NCBI GenBank assembly: GCA_050084985.1
Contig: JBITNC010000001.1
Span: forward strand, 153,884,001-153,948,000
Source of the DNA: Nageia nagi
Taxonomy: Eukaryota; Pinophyta
Direction of reading: 5' to 3'
Length of the DNA: 64,000 bases
Every line of letters begins with the position of its first letter. Positions within the stretch are counted from its first letter, which is position 1. The position numbers were made by a program, and so were the translations under genes. Below the pieces are notes generated by a model. The model was not told the DNA's origin. It saw only the letters and a list, made by a program, of their open reading frames with translations, and ran no database searches. Shown one piece after another: positions 1-12,873 of the stretch.

Positions 1-535
1 GTAAACCTTAAGCAATCAATTTACTTATGTGTGTATTCATTTAGAAAACTTATAACTCAAATGTATTCATATAAATGTACAAAAGAAAACAAAAAAAACA
101 AGATAAAAAAGTATTTAGATTTAAGAAATTATTTTATTGAATGTTTAAAATTTATCCTAAAATACTTAATCATAGTAAAAAAAGATAGATTCTTGTAAAA
201 GTTTGAAATAGATTTTATTTTTTAATTTTTCAACTAATTCTAAAAGCTTAAAAATATTAATCATTTTTCTCTTTATAAACCTTAAACAGTCAATTTGATT
301 ATATTTGTATTTATTTAGGAAACTTATAACTCAAGTGTATTCATAAAACTATACAACAGAAAAATAAACAACATAAAAAAAAATTACATTTAAGAAATTA
401 TTTTATTGAATGTTTAAAATTTATTCTAAAATAAATAATCATAGTAAAAAAAGGTTTTTGTAAGAGTTTCAAATAGATTTTATTTTTGGATTTTTCAACC
501 AATTCTGAAGGTTTAAAAATCCTAGTCATTTGCCA
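1..535. repeat. Tandem duplication, two ~270-bp AT-rich copies
   Basis: Two head-to-tail copies start near 1 and 274. Both begin with TAAACCTTAA and run through the same blocks, including ATTATTTTATTGAATG, to a CCTAGTCATT-like end, with scattered substitutions and small indels. No coding potential is seen. It may lie just upstream of a promoter. Confidence 0.8.
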
Positions 536-830
536 CGTATGTCAGTGCTGGCATATTACATGATCCCCACGTGTTCACCTCTTAACGTCTTTCAAAAAAC
601 GAAACTACAACAGATTTAAACTTTATGCCTGGTTTGCCAAGATTCAACTCTGGCAAAAACGGCGGCCGAGTTTTCATCTAAAATTCCTTTGATCTCCATC
701 CATTTCTGTGTCTCTGACGTGTATGGGACTCGCACTTAAATCCTGATCATTTCAGGCCGCTTTTTGCAGAATTTGGCTGAAGAGTTGTTGAAATTTAAAG
801 GTTTTTCAGGTAGGGAGAGTAACACGGAGA
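536..830 (+). promoter_or_regulatory. Candidate promoter and 5' UTR exon with a G-box
   Basis: A G-box hexamer CACGTG lies at 568-573 and another ACGT core at 532-540. The sequence then becomes less AT-rich (around 640-740) than its surroundings and has no long reading frame, as expected of a plant 5' UTR exon. CAG|GTAGGG at 807-815 is a plausible splice donor. If so, an intron would run from about 810 to the coding exon at 4471. This is inference from composition and motifs; the transcription start is not identified. Confidence 0.3.
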
Positions 831-3800
831 ATAATAGTTGAATATGCATTTCTGCAGTTAAAATTATGGTGATAAGTGTTGGAAATTTTGTTTTTGAGAT
901 CCATTTTATCTCGCAAACACTGAAGACATGCATGTCGTCCGAGCATTTCACTTTGAGTAATTTATTGATGCATTTATATTGTGGAAACCTTTTGCAAATT
1001 TAAATTTCGTCTTTAGAGCATCAAAACTGATAAATCTTTTGAAATTCTTCAAGCAAACCTGAAACATTGGTAAATTTATAACAAACGGAGAACAAATCAA
1101 AAGGGAATATTATTATTGTTATTGCTGTTATGCACTTGAAGATTTGGAGAAAGCCACATTATGTTTGTTCTGCCACATATAGTACCTTAGAGGAATTCAA
1201 CTAAGTTATAATGTAGTTGAAGTTGTCCAGTTCGTACAAGTATCAGCATGGCTGCACAGAATAGATTTTTTTGAAATTTAAAAAAAAATTAAAGGCATTA
1301 TGTTGCATTTCTTGACGTTGGCAATTTTAGGGCAGATTGCTCACCATCATGGCTTTGTTAACTATACTCCGTCAAAAGTTTTTAAAGGCACTTTCCAGTT
1401 TGCTACATAGATATCTGAATTTTCGCTCATATATAATTTATTTTCATGTGCATCAAAGTTCTCCTTCAGCTAAGCAATAATGTCAAAGGGGTAATTCTTA
1501 ATATATGCTGACAAAAAATCACACTTTCTATATAGGGGGAGATTTTCAAACATGGCATTATCAATTTTCTTTCAATACACCTGTTGGAGAAGACTATAGG
1601 CAATTTTGTGATTTTTTTCTCCGTTTTAATGATATATCTTATTCAAAATTGGAATGTATTGATTTAGAATGAAATTTCATTAATGGATATGCTATCTTAT
1701 CAAATAGCTTGTAAATTGGACATATCACATATACAACAACCAAAAGCTACTGAAGCAGCTTGACAAAATATAACATGGAAACTATAGGCAGTTAAAGGTT
1801 TTAAAATCTCTATTCTTGAGAACTCATTTTCTTTTAAGTTGTTTATACTTTATACCACTTTCTATCATAATGAGTGCAAGGTTCTTTGGCCCTTTTTCCA
1901 AGTGTACATAATCTCTAATCATGTTAGTACCAAAATCAAGATTGGAGTTTACGTCATATTTGTTCTCCAAATTTCCATTGATCTCTCATTACTTATGAAA
2001 GAATCTCCATTCTTCTTTTAGCAGTGCTCCATTTCCTTGGCTTATCCTCTTGTATCTTGAACATCTTGCTTTTTTTTTTTCTTCATCCATTATTTTTTCA
2101 CATTTTTATTATCCCACTCATTCAAATGGATAGTGAAAATCTTCTTTACTATACATCATGTCCTTTGCTTAATTTAGTATCACAATGAATGCAAATTCTC
2201 TTGTCCCTTTTCTCTTTATACTTCCTCCTATTGAAGTACATAATTGGTGCTTTCACTCTATCTCAAGGTCTATACTCTTTGATATTTTTAGAAATCCTTG
2301 GAAAAGGATTTTGATCAAATATGATAGTCCCAAAATCATGATTCCTAGGATTTACAATGGATAATCATATTTATCAAGGATCATGCTCACTAATTCCTCC
2401 ATCTTGGTTCATAATCCATTTTTTAAACTTACGTTTAAACCATTGCCATATATCGGTCCCCAAATATTTTTAAGCTAAATGAACCCTTACACTTTTAGGT
2501 ACATCATGCAATTTAAATGACATTACAATTTTATCTTTCTAATAAATGGGATTAGTACCATCAAATCTCCTAATTTGCAACTTTGTTGGTTTCCCCTTCT
2601 TGGTGAAACCAACCAAACCTCTCTATGAAAATCAAAGTCAAAATCATCATACGTTTTTTTCTTACAGACCATGTTTTAAACTTACAAATATTTTGCTCCT
2701 TTAGATATGTGATAAATCATCATACCTAGGGAATTTCTCTTCCCTCTGACTAAGATTTCAATGTAGATGAAATTTCTATACAAAATTTCACAAAAGAAAC
2801 CATTCCCACAATTTTAAGAGCTTCGCACAAATGTAATCCAATACAATACAATGCATGTAATTAGTTTTTGAAATTTGATCAAAATAAGCAGAAATTTAGA
2901 TTGTAGTTTACTTTACTTGTTTTATTCCCACTTGCAAAAAATCTCTAAAACATTTGCTGTTTTCTGCCTTAGGAAGCATATTTGGTTTCCAAATCTTGTG
3001 GAATTGTGTTATACCCAAACCTTAAAATTGCATAACTTACTCAAAATTAATCAGAATGATCTGAAACTTTAATTGTGGGATACATGCATGATTTTCTAGT
3101 TGCTTACCAAACTCCTGAAAATTCAATGGTTTCATTTGTAATCTAGGGAGCAAATTTGATGGGTAAACTTTAGTTGCATGATAACTTGGCCAATACAGAT
3201 CCAAATAGTCTGAAATTTGGCGGCTTCAACTCGATCAATATAGATCCAACTAACTTTTAATGCTTACAACTTGTTTGATTATGTTATTTTCTATGCTCTC
3301 ATTAGGAGAGGCTCCATAGGGTCTTTGTTGGTTTCCTGACCATGCTTGTACATGCTAGTCCCATGAGGATATATACTTTCTTTTCTTTCTATCAGCTCTC
3401 CTACTGTCACCAAGATATTTACAAGGATGTGTGAGATATTCATGTTTTACCAAGTCCTCCAAAAAGGAAAACATTGTTGATTTTTCATCCTATAAGCCAT
3501 ATTGCTTTTGTAATGCCATTTTTTATGAACCAGCCAATAAAAATAGCAGAGCGCAATTCCCATTCTAGCAAAATAACGGAATTGAAGAGCAAATGAAAAA
3601 CAATATCACCATACAATGCCAATTGAAGAATAATTCCCAATAGCTGAATCCATAAGATTGAGCAATAGAAGCCCAAAAATAATATAGCATTCACTACTTT
3701 GAGGGTGTGTACATCTCAATAGCTTTGTCACTTCAAGGGGAAATCTCCAAATATCCATGATAGAGCAATACAGATAAGATCAATATGGTAATTTTGAGTC

Positions 3801-4470
3801 TTATATTTGCTCCTATTTATATGATATTACTTCTAATAATTATCAGTCCCATTTTGAGATGTAACATTTCAGATCTCATATGGTCACCTCTTGAGATTAG
3901 GATACTGAATTTTAAAATTAGATTTAAGATATTTTCTCTAGAAGAGATACATGCCAGGAGAGCTTTTAGTATTGATAAAGGAATCAGAAGAGCTATTTGA
4001 CATAGTGCCAGTTTAGTTTATTCATTGTGATTGCATGGCAGCTGACTAGGACACTTGATCATAAAGTAAAGCTTCAGTGATTGAGCTTGAAATTATGTAA
4101 GATTGAGCCAACTGAATAATGAATCTCTTTGACATTTCATTTTATATGTAATAGGCAACAGTTCAGGGGATAGCTACCTCTTTCAGACCTTCCTTTCAGT
4201 GGTAGTGCATTGCATAGACTTGCAATACTGTTATTCTTCAGTTAACTGACAGGTTCATTCTATTAATGTTTAGCCATAGGTAAATAGTTTACATGGAGCA
4301 AAATACAGCCTAATGTTCTACATTACTTGCCTTGTTTGTATTTTGCAGCAGGTTATGTAAGTGCTTTGAGGGGACATTGTTTTACCGACTTTTGGCTTAG
4401 GACTGAATATCTCAACCATGCTATATAGATCTCTTTTTGAAAAGAGTAAAGATAAGTGAAGGCAAATGAA
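831..4470. other. AT-rich non-coding DNA, intron-like
   Basis: T-rich sequence with poly-T and poly-A runs and only short random reading frames. I recognise no transposon ends, RNA gene or conserved domain. Its place between a candidate 5' UTR exon and a coding exon on the same strand suggests a long first intron. Confidence 0.4.
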
Positions 4471-4620
4471 ATGGAATTATTTATGGTTCTGAATGCCACT
4501 GAAAAGTCAAGTGATCTCTACACCTGGGCTTTAATAATTGGTGGATTTTCTGTTCTATTTGCTCTTATTCTCTCGACCCTGTTGATTCTTCAACATCTAA
4601 AAGTATACAATAATCCTGCG
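4471..4620 (+). CDS. First coding exon of a LAZ1/TMEM184-like (DUF300) membrane protein, partial
   Basis: An ATG at 4471 opens 50 codons that stay open to a GT dinucleotide at 4621, read as a splice donor; read straight through, the next codons are GTT TGA. The peptide has a short polar N-terminus, one hydrophobic helix (TWALIIGGFSVLFALILST) and then QHLKVYNNPA. This matches the known start of plant DUF300 proteins: W-A, a hydrophobic helix with a conserved LS, then HL..Y..P followed by EQK in the next exon. The family are multi-pass membrane proteins; Arabidopsis LAZ1 is linked to vacuole and brassinosteroid trafficking. The context GAAATGG is acceptable, although an out-of-frame ATG lies at 4466. 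No later exon was found with confidence, so this is either a gene with very long, transposon-filled introns or an orphaned exon. Confidence 0.5.
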
Positions 4621-6269
4621 GTTTGAATCAGAGACTACTCTTTCTTCTTATTTCTAAAGTCATTTACCCTAGCATACGTTCCATTTTACATATTGGCTGC
4701 AATTCTAAGACTTCTGTTCCTTACTTTATGAAGGCATGAAAAGTCACAATAATCATTTTCTTTTATGTTAGAATCTTAATAATTTGATTTGATATCTATT
4801 TAAAGTTTAAACTGCAATCTCATAGATTTGTGGAAAAGGGCTATTTTTGTTATATGCATGTTTATTATTTCATAATGAAACTTTTATAATTTGGTTCCTT
4901 ATTTGGCCTTATTAATAATATAGAGAACAAAGCCAAATATGGATTATTGTTGGAAAGTATGTTGTTTATGTGGATGTCAATGTTCAATCAACCTCAATCT
5001 CGTGCTTCTGTTGAAAATAACTGATCTTAATTGATCAAAAAAGATATGAAAGTTACTTCGAAAGGTTATGATCCTGAAAACATCACAAAGAGGAGTTTGA
5101 ATTTATTTATTCAGAACTTAATTACATGCTTCTGAGTTGCTTATGGAAAAAAGTGAGCTTTAAAAAGGGTGTCAGTTTGCTGTTACAAACTTAACAGAGA
5201 CTCTCCTTAAATTAAGATGGATCATAGGGCAATCACACCTGAACCATATTTGTTAAAATTTGCATTATACAAGTCTGGATCGGTTGATCACACTCTCTGC
5301 ATTTGTTGAAGATTATATATTATAACTGACTACATGCATCAAGTTAAGTAATCTGCAGCAAATTAAAAGCATGTTTGAATCAACATGGAATTTGTTGTAG
5401 GGGTCAAACACTTAGTTGAGGATTGATAGCCCTCTACCCAGATATGAAAGTGCACAACCAGCATTTCCTTTTGTTTCTAGTTCTTGGTTTGTGCCATGAC
5501 ATTGTAGATATACTACGTCCCTTTCCATCATAGAATGCTTGAACTCTATGCAAGAAAAGATGGAGTTTGGTAAACACTTAACGAAGGTTTGGGTATTGTC
5601 TTCGTAACTTCCTAGTGGAGTTTTCTTCAAGCATGTTCTTCAGTTTTAGCTTACACTGGTTATCTCCTAACAATCCACGGATTTATTATATCCAGTGTTT
5701 CTTTAAGTAAAAACAGGTAACTTTGTATTATAATAAAAACCAGAAATTGTTTACAGATCTGTTGGCTTTCCGAATCCTAGCTGTGGCCAAGTACCAAAAA
5801 CCTGTTAGCGGTGACAAGGGCTTTACAAACATATGCTATTACAAAGCAAAAAATAAAAATAAAAAAGACTTTTGCACAACCTAGGAACTGCTATGAAAGA
5901 CTAGAATAAATCAAAATGGGGTCCACCCAAGGATCCCTAAAAGCTGAAAAAACATCATTAAATGAAATGACAAGGAGAGAAAACTAAACATGGTTACCAG
6001 GACCATTGCCACCCATATTCACACCCTTAACATAGTTCATACTCTTTTCCATAGACACATTGAACTTAGCTTTAATTTCCAGTTCCAGTTTCCTTTTCTG
6101 GCCATGTAGGAAGCATTTCATAAGGATAGAGAACAGATACAGCATTCAGTTGCCTGCACAGTATTGCAAGTGTAGGAGATCACCTCACATGCGGAGCACA
6201 GTTATGATGGTCATCTTCTTTTTGTTAACCAAGCTACCATGAGCCCTTTTCAGATTCATTGATTCTTGC
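4621..6269. other. AT-rich non-coding DNA
   Basis: Nothing firmly identified. AGAACAAAG near 4925 could encode an E-Q pair like the start of DUF300 exon 2, but the following residues do not fit the family and no acceptor gives the right phase. Confidence 0.4.
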
Positions 6270-6870
6270 CAAACTCTCTTTCTCTTCCCCTCAACTATTA
6301 CAAGTTGACTAGTGAGTTAACAAGGTTTTGGATTGGGCTTCATAATCATCACCCAATTTTCTTATCTAAACTAGGTAGACTTATTTTTCTCCATCTAACT
6401 CTATGACATGGCTCTCCATCCCTCTAGTTTTGCCAAATTCAAGGCTTCTTCCATTTCTTTATTTTGACTGTTTTCGACTCTCTCCCTCCACTATTAGTTG
6501 ACTAGTGAGTTCAACAAGGTTTCAGATTGGGCTTCATAATCATTGCCCAATTTTCCTATCTAAACTAGGTAGACTTCTTTTTCTCCATCTAACTCTATGA
6601 CATGGCTCTCCATTCCTCTAGTTTTGCCAAATTCAAGGCTTTTTCCATTTCTTTATTTTGACTGTTTTCCACTCTCTCCCTCCACTATTACAAGTTGACT
6701 AGTGAGGTTTCGGATTGGGCTTCATAATCATTGCACAATTTTCTTATCTAAACTAGGTAGACTTCTTTTTCTCCATCTAGCTCTATGACATGGCTCTCCA
6801 TTCCTCTAGTTTTGCCAAATTCAAGGCTTCTTCCATTTCTTCATTTTGATTGCTTTTCATTCCCAATTTG
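6270..6870. repeat. Three tandem ~195-bp repeats
   Basis: The block GTTGACTAGTGAG starts at 6304, 6497 and 6694, giving periods of 193 and 197 bp. Each copy continues through TTGGGCTTCATAATCAT, AACTAGGTAGACTT and CATGGCTCTCCAT to CAAGGCTT. The copies are very similar, so the expansion is recent relative to the 180-bp satellite downstream. No coding frame runs through them. Confidence 0.9.
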
Positions 6871-7419
6871 TGTTTCCCTTTCAAGCCATGTAGAAGGATT
6901 TAGTGATTTTTCTTCACCTCTACCTGGGTATTCACTATATCTTAAGATATCCCCACCATAGCATCCACTCCATCTATATTTCCACTAAAAGTGGTGACCA
7001 AGTTGTTGAGCCCACACAACACACCCCAAAATACAAGATTTTGGGGACCATATTTTTGCAAAGGCAATGAGGAGCATTGCCTTGAGATTGGCTTTAGGTG
7101 ATGGATGGTTGATTCTAGAAACTATAAATATGATATCAAGAAGCAATTCATGTATTACTTGTCAAAAAATTTGAAGAATATCAGAGTATCTAGTCACCAG
7201 TTTTGTAGCCAATGAGCCAGGATCCAAAGATTTCACTAGTAAACATATTTTTGGGTGCTGAATGAGATTTTTGGAGATGGGATCATTTTTTGAAGTTTTC
7301 CAAAGTTGGAATCAGAAGACACAGGCCAATAGAGGACCTTGTTTCAAACAAGTTTAGGTTTGGAAATTTTAGGATTCGATCAAGTTTTCTCCCTCTCGCA
7401 ACTAGATGCAGTTTCCTAA
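6871..7419. other. Unassigned spacer
   Basis: No transposon ends, long reading frame or RNA gene seen. The last ~150 bp may be the first decayed units of the satellite that follows. Confidence 0.4.
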
Positions 7420-7800
7420 GCTTTAATGCCATCAAAGGATATAAATTGGCACCTAAGGCTAAATGAGTGTTTTTAGGATCAAATTTGGAATGAATTTTGA
7501 GGACATGGCAAGGTGTAAAGGGTAAAATGATGCAAGTTTGGGTTTGTAATTGTTGAAAAAACTCAAAATTTGTGTCTCAAGTGCACAAGCGCAAGTTTTA
7601 AGGGGTTTGGCATCATCAAACCAATTTTTTTTGGTGCCTAGGCTCAAGAGCTTTCAAAATCATGAAATTTCAACTTGGTCAAATCGAAATTCTAAGACAT
7701 GGGTGTTGTGAAGAATGGAAAATTACACAACATTGGGCTTGGAACTTTTGTTGGAAAATCATCAAAATGGACATTTTTATAAAATCCAAAAAATTCTCCA
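7420..7800. repeat. ~180-bp satellite, left part
   Basis: Two units are recognisable from the landmark 'CATCAAA... TTGGCACCTAAGG' near 7427 and the related landmark near 7609, about 180 bp apart. It is the same family as the larger block at 9057-10452, from which it is separated by an LTR-like insertion. Confidence 0.6.
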
Positions 7801-9056
7801 ATGCATGGATTAGACAAAAATTAACCAACAAATATCAAATTATGCTTCCATGGATGCAACAAACTGATCTAGGGCATAAAACATGCAATAAAATATGCCA
7901 AAATCCACGTCGTCTCACTCCCTTAGCCAGGAAACACCACAATAAGCCAACATCACACTAGGGAATCCAAATATCATGCAAAATACACCATAAATGAGCT
8001 AGGAACCATGATGTCACACTCAAGGAGGCAAGATAACACTAAACAGACATCAAAAGGAGAATTATGGAGATATGAAATGTGCCAATGTTCATATAATGGA
8101 GAAATGATGAGTACAATGCAATACCAAGTCCAAAGGGCTCAATGTTGGCCTCCAAGCAGCCAACTAGGGCACACAAATGTGCAAATCTGATCACTGAAGA
8201 AGATATGTTGCAGAACAACCACACTCTACCAGATCTATGGATGTCACACTTAAGGGCTTCCTTACAGGTTGGCTCTTGGCGAAAAGAACAAGTGCAGTTC
8301 TAGAATACCATCGGATGGATTCAAAGATGTTGACTCCTATGGAAGCCTCAAGGAAGGGAATCTCACAGCATGAACAATCATTTCAACCACATAGTAGAAG
8401 GTGTTCCAAGCCTCCTAAACTCTCCTTGAACTACATGCCCAAGGGTGCTTGACGCCGCCAAGTCTTTAGAAGCTCCAAAGAGAAGAAATAGTTTTAATAT
8501 CAAATTCAAAATATCCTCACAATGACATTCCATGCCTTATATAACACTTCCTAGGTCTCAATCTCACCTAGAAGTAATCACCCAAACCTCCAAGTCCAAC
8601 ATTAGCCTCAAAGAGGCCCTCAAATGCCCAAACATGGGGTTAGATGTGCACCTAGGTGTCATGCATTGCCAATGTTAGCCTTCTAGAGGCTACCCACACC
8701 AAGTATATGTCATTATGGTTCAACGTGGGGTATAGGGTCTTCCCCAAATGTGGTGAAGGTGTACAAGTGCAACATTGGGGCCATAGGTGTCCATCCATGC
8801 CATGCATTGGCTATCTATGTGTCATACAAGTCTTGGAATTCCCACAATCAGTATTTAGGATATCCAAGTACAAAATAACAATAAAACAACTCATACTATG
8901 CTAGGAGGAAAACATCCCACCTTGGGGTTCACAATGTGGATCCAACGGACCATTATTTTTCTATCCAAGTTACTACTAATGCAAAAACAAATTATTCACA
9001 AAAAGGATACCAAGGATCCCAAATTTCCTTAATTTTGGTCAAAAGGGGATGTTACA
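7801..9056 (-). mobile_element. LTR-like block, left edge uncertain
   Basis: The right edge GGGGATGTTACA (to 9056) is the reverse complement of the shared LTR head TGTAACATCCCC. Inside are blocks shared with the other LTRs: GGCCTCCAAGCAGCCAACTA near 8150 (cf. 13240), and CCCACCTTGGGGTTCAC near 8920 (cf. 13880). Satellite sequence lies on both sides, so it is probably an insertion into the array. No convincing left terminus or target-site duplication was found, so it may be truncated. Confidence 0.55.
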
Positions 9057-10452
9057 CCTTTTCAAGCTAAGTGCAAGATTTCCTACATTTAGCATCATCA
9101 AAGCTAAATTTTTGGCATCTACCTCATGGGTGCTCCAAATTGATGAAATCTTGACTTGAGCAAATAACAAATCTAGCATATGGGTATTGTGGAGAAGAAG
9201 AAATTAAGCAATTTTTCTCTTGGAACATTAAAAAAATGGACTAAAATTATGCATTCCAAGGCTAGGCATAGGTTTAGGGTGCTTTTATGTCATCAAAGCA
9301 ATATGTTTTAGCATCTAGGATGAAGAGATGCTCATTTTTCAGAAAAATTTGGAATTTTTTTTAAAGCAAGACATGATAAAGGGTGCAAAAACACACAAAA
9401 ATGGCTCCTACCTCCACCCAATTGGACCAAGAAATCACCCTAAAAATATAGGCACAAGATTACACCCCTTTGGTGTCATCAAACCAATAAAATTGGCGCC
9501 TAGCATGCTTTGTTCCAAAATGATGAAAAATTGACATGATCAAATGACAAAACAAAAACATGGGTTTGGTGTTCAAAAATCAAAAATCATGCAAGATTGG
9601 TGTTCCAAACTGATGAAAAATCATGCTATTTGGGATTCAAACTTCATTTTCTAGTGCCTAGGATAGGCATAAGCTCACTCTTGTCAAAATTTTGAAAATT
9701 TGCTCAAAAGCATGAGAAGAATGCAATTCAAATTCCACACCTTTGGGCTAAAGGGTTTTCAAAATTGATCAAGTTTGATTCCATTTGGAGGTAGGCATAA
9801 GTTTGCCCCCCTTTGACATCATCAAAGCTTCAAATTTGGCACCTAGGGGTGGATTTCCTTCATTTTTCTCAAAAATTTCAAATTTTGCTTAAAGCATTGG
9901 AGGATTGCACTCCAAATTTCAAATCAAATGGCTAAAGGATTTCCAAAAATGATACTTTTTCCACAAGAAAAAGCTAGGTGCATGATTTCATGCCTTTGGC
10001 AACATCAAAGCCTCAAAATCGGTGCCTAAGGCATGACAAACTCAATTTGACCAAATTTCAAAGTGCAAAATTTCAAAAAACAAAAACATGGGTAAGTTGC
10101 AAGGTCACATTTCAAGCACCTTTAGGCTTGCAACTTTCCAATTTCAAGCAATTTTAGGGCCTCCTCAAGCTAGGCATAGGTATGGAGGGCTTTGACATCA
10201 TCAAACACATAATTTTGGCACCTAGGGTGAAAATAGCTTGGTTTTCGTCAAAATTTCAAATCTCTCACAATTTCATGAGCACAAACCCATTTAGATTCTA
10301 CACACCTTGGTCCAAGAAGCAAGAAAAATGGAATAAAAATGCAAAAGCTAGATTTAGAAATAGGATTTCAAGATTTAGTAACATCAAACACCAATGGTGC
10401 ATGCAAAACGCACCTTTGGGATGGTCAATTGAGACTATGAAGCATGCAAAAT
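9057..10452. repeat. ~180-bp satellite, main block
   Basis: The landmark 'CATCATCAAA... TTGGCRCCTAGG' recurs near 9092, 9288, 9472, 9644 (partial), 9825, 9993, 10194 and 10378, a spacing of about 170-200 bp. Between landmarks the units share pieces such as ATGGGTNTTGTG and TTCAAATTTTGCTC. The copies are strongly diverged, so the array is old. The period is close to nucleosome spacing, as in many plant satellites. The small reading frames here are not coding. Confidence 0.75.
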
Positions 10453-11709
10453 TGTGATGATCTAAAATCACCCTCAACAAAAATGAACCAAACTAGGGCT
10501 TCTATAACCCTCAAGAAACCAACAATTGCCCTGTAGAGCATACAAACACCTCAATGCACCAACATGGGCCTCCTAGGTTTTCCAAACTACACATCACACC
10601 AAACAATGATCCCACAAAGCTGATGTCAGCCCCTAGGGCTTATCCAGCACTAAGCTAACCACACAAATGCAATGCAACAACAATGGACAACATCAAAATA
10701 CCTGCAATGGGGCCACACCACAATATTGAGCCAAAACAAGCCTCCAACACCAGTATATCACAATGCATGCATACAAAGGGAACAACACAATGATGAGAGA
10801 GACACAAGTTGTATTATATCATGGAATAACAATGTAGTACAATGAGGATCTCAACATCCATATCTAGGGTTCCAAACCTTTTTACAAGCTGAACACCACA
10901 AGAAAGACTAACTTTCTCAGACTCCAAATCCTCTCCTGCGAAGGAGCCTCCTCGAATCCTGGCAACCATGGAAGGTAGAAGCCCTCAGATACCACCAAAT
11001 GGACTAGGTGCCCACCTAAATCATAGAATGCTAGGCTTCCAACCCTGTCACTCCTATAGACATCGTCTAGGAATAATGCTCAACACCACCAAGACTTGTA
11101 AGCTCGATCAGGTTCAGTATAGAAGAAGTATAATCAATAGCTAACCTCCTCATGGAGATCCATCCTCAATATATAGACTCATGTGTCTATCCATCATACC
11201 TCATTATCATCCAAGCCAAGTCTATTCCAATGTTGGGGTCAACAGGTCAATTATGCCAATGTGGGTGTCATATTGGCCCAGTATGCCAACGTAGGGATCA
11301 TATTGGCCTAGTATGCTAACGTGGGTTCCCATGGACCCAATGTGCCAACATGGAGCTCATAAAGGCCCTCAAGGCTAACATGGGGTCTAATGGGCCTCCT
11401 CAAGATGATGTGGGGGTCCACATGACCTCATAAGCCAACGTGGGGTATGTGGGGCCCTCCCAATGCTGGTATGCTCCTCTATGCACCCCTGGACTATACA
11501 AGACTCATGCTTATCTCAGGATTCCCACAATCATTACAAATTAACACAACACTACTCAAGGGGAGACATTCCATTACTAGGCTCACAGTGGGGTCAGCAG
11601 ACCATAAGCTCTTGTTTGAGTTACACATGTACAACATGATCATAAACAAAACACTAGATTACAAAGTGACCATGACACATTTTGTCAATGGTCCAAATGG
11701 GATGTCACA
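10453..11709 (-). mobile_element. Solo LTR, alpha family, TSD AAAAT
   Basis: The block runs from TGTGATGATC to GGGATGTCACA, about 1.26 kb, and is flanked on both sides by AAAAT (10448-10452 and 11710-11714). The sense strand is minus, because the LTR head TGTGACATCCC reads from the right. Residues 11225-11450 hold a run of 30-bp repeats with core CCAACRTGGGG. No internal domain is attached, so this is a product of LTR-LTR recombination. Confidence 0.9.
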
Positions 11710-12212
11710 AAAATGCACCAAAAGCACATATGAGCACCAAACTTGAGCACTTGAGAATTAAACACGAGTTTTTGACCAAATTTAAGCACCATATTTGGTC
11801 ACTTAAGCCATTTTTTTCCCAAAATGTTCAAAATCGCAAATTTTTCTTCCAAGTTTCAAAATTGCCCAAATCAATCCCAAATAGCTTCAAGATCCATCTC
11901 CAATCCATCCATGGCCATATAAGAACTTGTTGGGAAAGAATTTTTTCCTTTTACTCAGCGATCACTGTGAAATGATAAAGATGGAAAAGCAACCCAACAT
12001 TTAGGTGACAACACATTACTGAACTCCTCTTTTAAGGATTGATACCCCAAGGTTTGTTACAGAAGCTCATGTCGTTGATATGAGGTTAAATTGTGTAGGT
12101 CTTGTTTGGGAATTAGCTGAGTGGTGTAATAGAGGTAGCCGTTGTTAACTCATATTTTTTATAGGGATTAAGGTGTTCGTTGTGTAATAGTTCGAAAGTT
12201 GGTATGAATTTT
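11710..12212. other. Satellite remnant and unassigned sequence
   Basis: The first ~220 bp resemble the surrounding satellite by composition. The rest, up to the LTR at 12213, contains nothing I recognise. Confidence 0.4.
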
Positions 12213-12546
12213 TGTAATGTCCCCAATTTGTAAGGTTTTTCTCATTTTTTGGTTTTAAGGAGATTTCATCTACTACAAGCCAGGAATGGATGTTTCAACA
12301 TGAAATGGAAAGAAAACCTTGTTCCAATCATTTTGACAAGTTATACAACTAGGTTTTTTCAAGAAACGAAAGAGTTATGGCACTTGGAAGTTCATCTGTT
12401 GGGCCAGTCTATTCATATCGTACGCATTCGAAAATGCATGATTTACTCTCATTTGAGATTGACGTTCATCCTCTAGGCATGAGCAATGGTAATTTAGTTT
12501 ATCTAGATGTGATTTGTATGTAATTAGGAGTGTTTCCATATTTGTA
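12213..12546 (+). mobile_element. Element E 5' LTR, first ~334 bp
   Basis: It starts TGTAATGTCCCC and matches the LTR at 26128 closely for about 330 bp, including the shared blocks TAGGCATGAGCAATGGTAAT / TGGATGAGCAATAGTAAT and ATTAGGAGTGTTTCCATATT. The match stops at 12546, where another LTR head begins. Confidence 0.75.
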
Positions 12547-12873
12547 TGTAACACCCCTTTTTGTAAAATACAATTAATTATGGAATCCCACCAAAAATAT
12601 TTATTTATTTATTTGTACATTAGTTGATAGTACTTGGGATAGAAAATATAAAGGTCATTTGGACCACACTATGAACCCCAAGTGGGACGTTTTCCTTCCA
12701 AGTGTAGGCTAGCTTGAGTTAATGTTATTTTATATACTTGGAGATCCTGAGAATTGATTGTTGGATCCCAAGGCTTGTATAGCACTTAGATATCACTTGA
12801 GCATGGATAAACACCTATCTACCCCAACAATGGATTTGCAAACACTTGTAAACATGCATCAATCTTGGGGAGA
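12547..12873 (+). mobile_element. LTR F fragment, D-like family, inserted in element E
   Basis: It begins TGTAACACCCC. It then follows the D-type LTR at 28413 block by block: AATTAATTATGGAATCC, 'CCCCAAGTGGGA', TACTTGGAGAT. It stops at 12873, where the LTR of element C starts. So it interrupts LTR E and is itself interrupted by C. The far end was not found. Confidence 0.65.

Noticed and set aside
4920-4990. Second DUF300 exon after the EQ-like codons
   Set aside because: The acceptor phase does not fit and the residues after E-Q do not match the family.
5412-6242. Small frames of 60-72 codons
   Set aside because: Low support, no motifs, no consistent splice sites.
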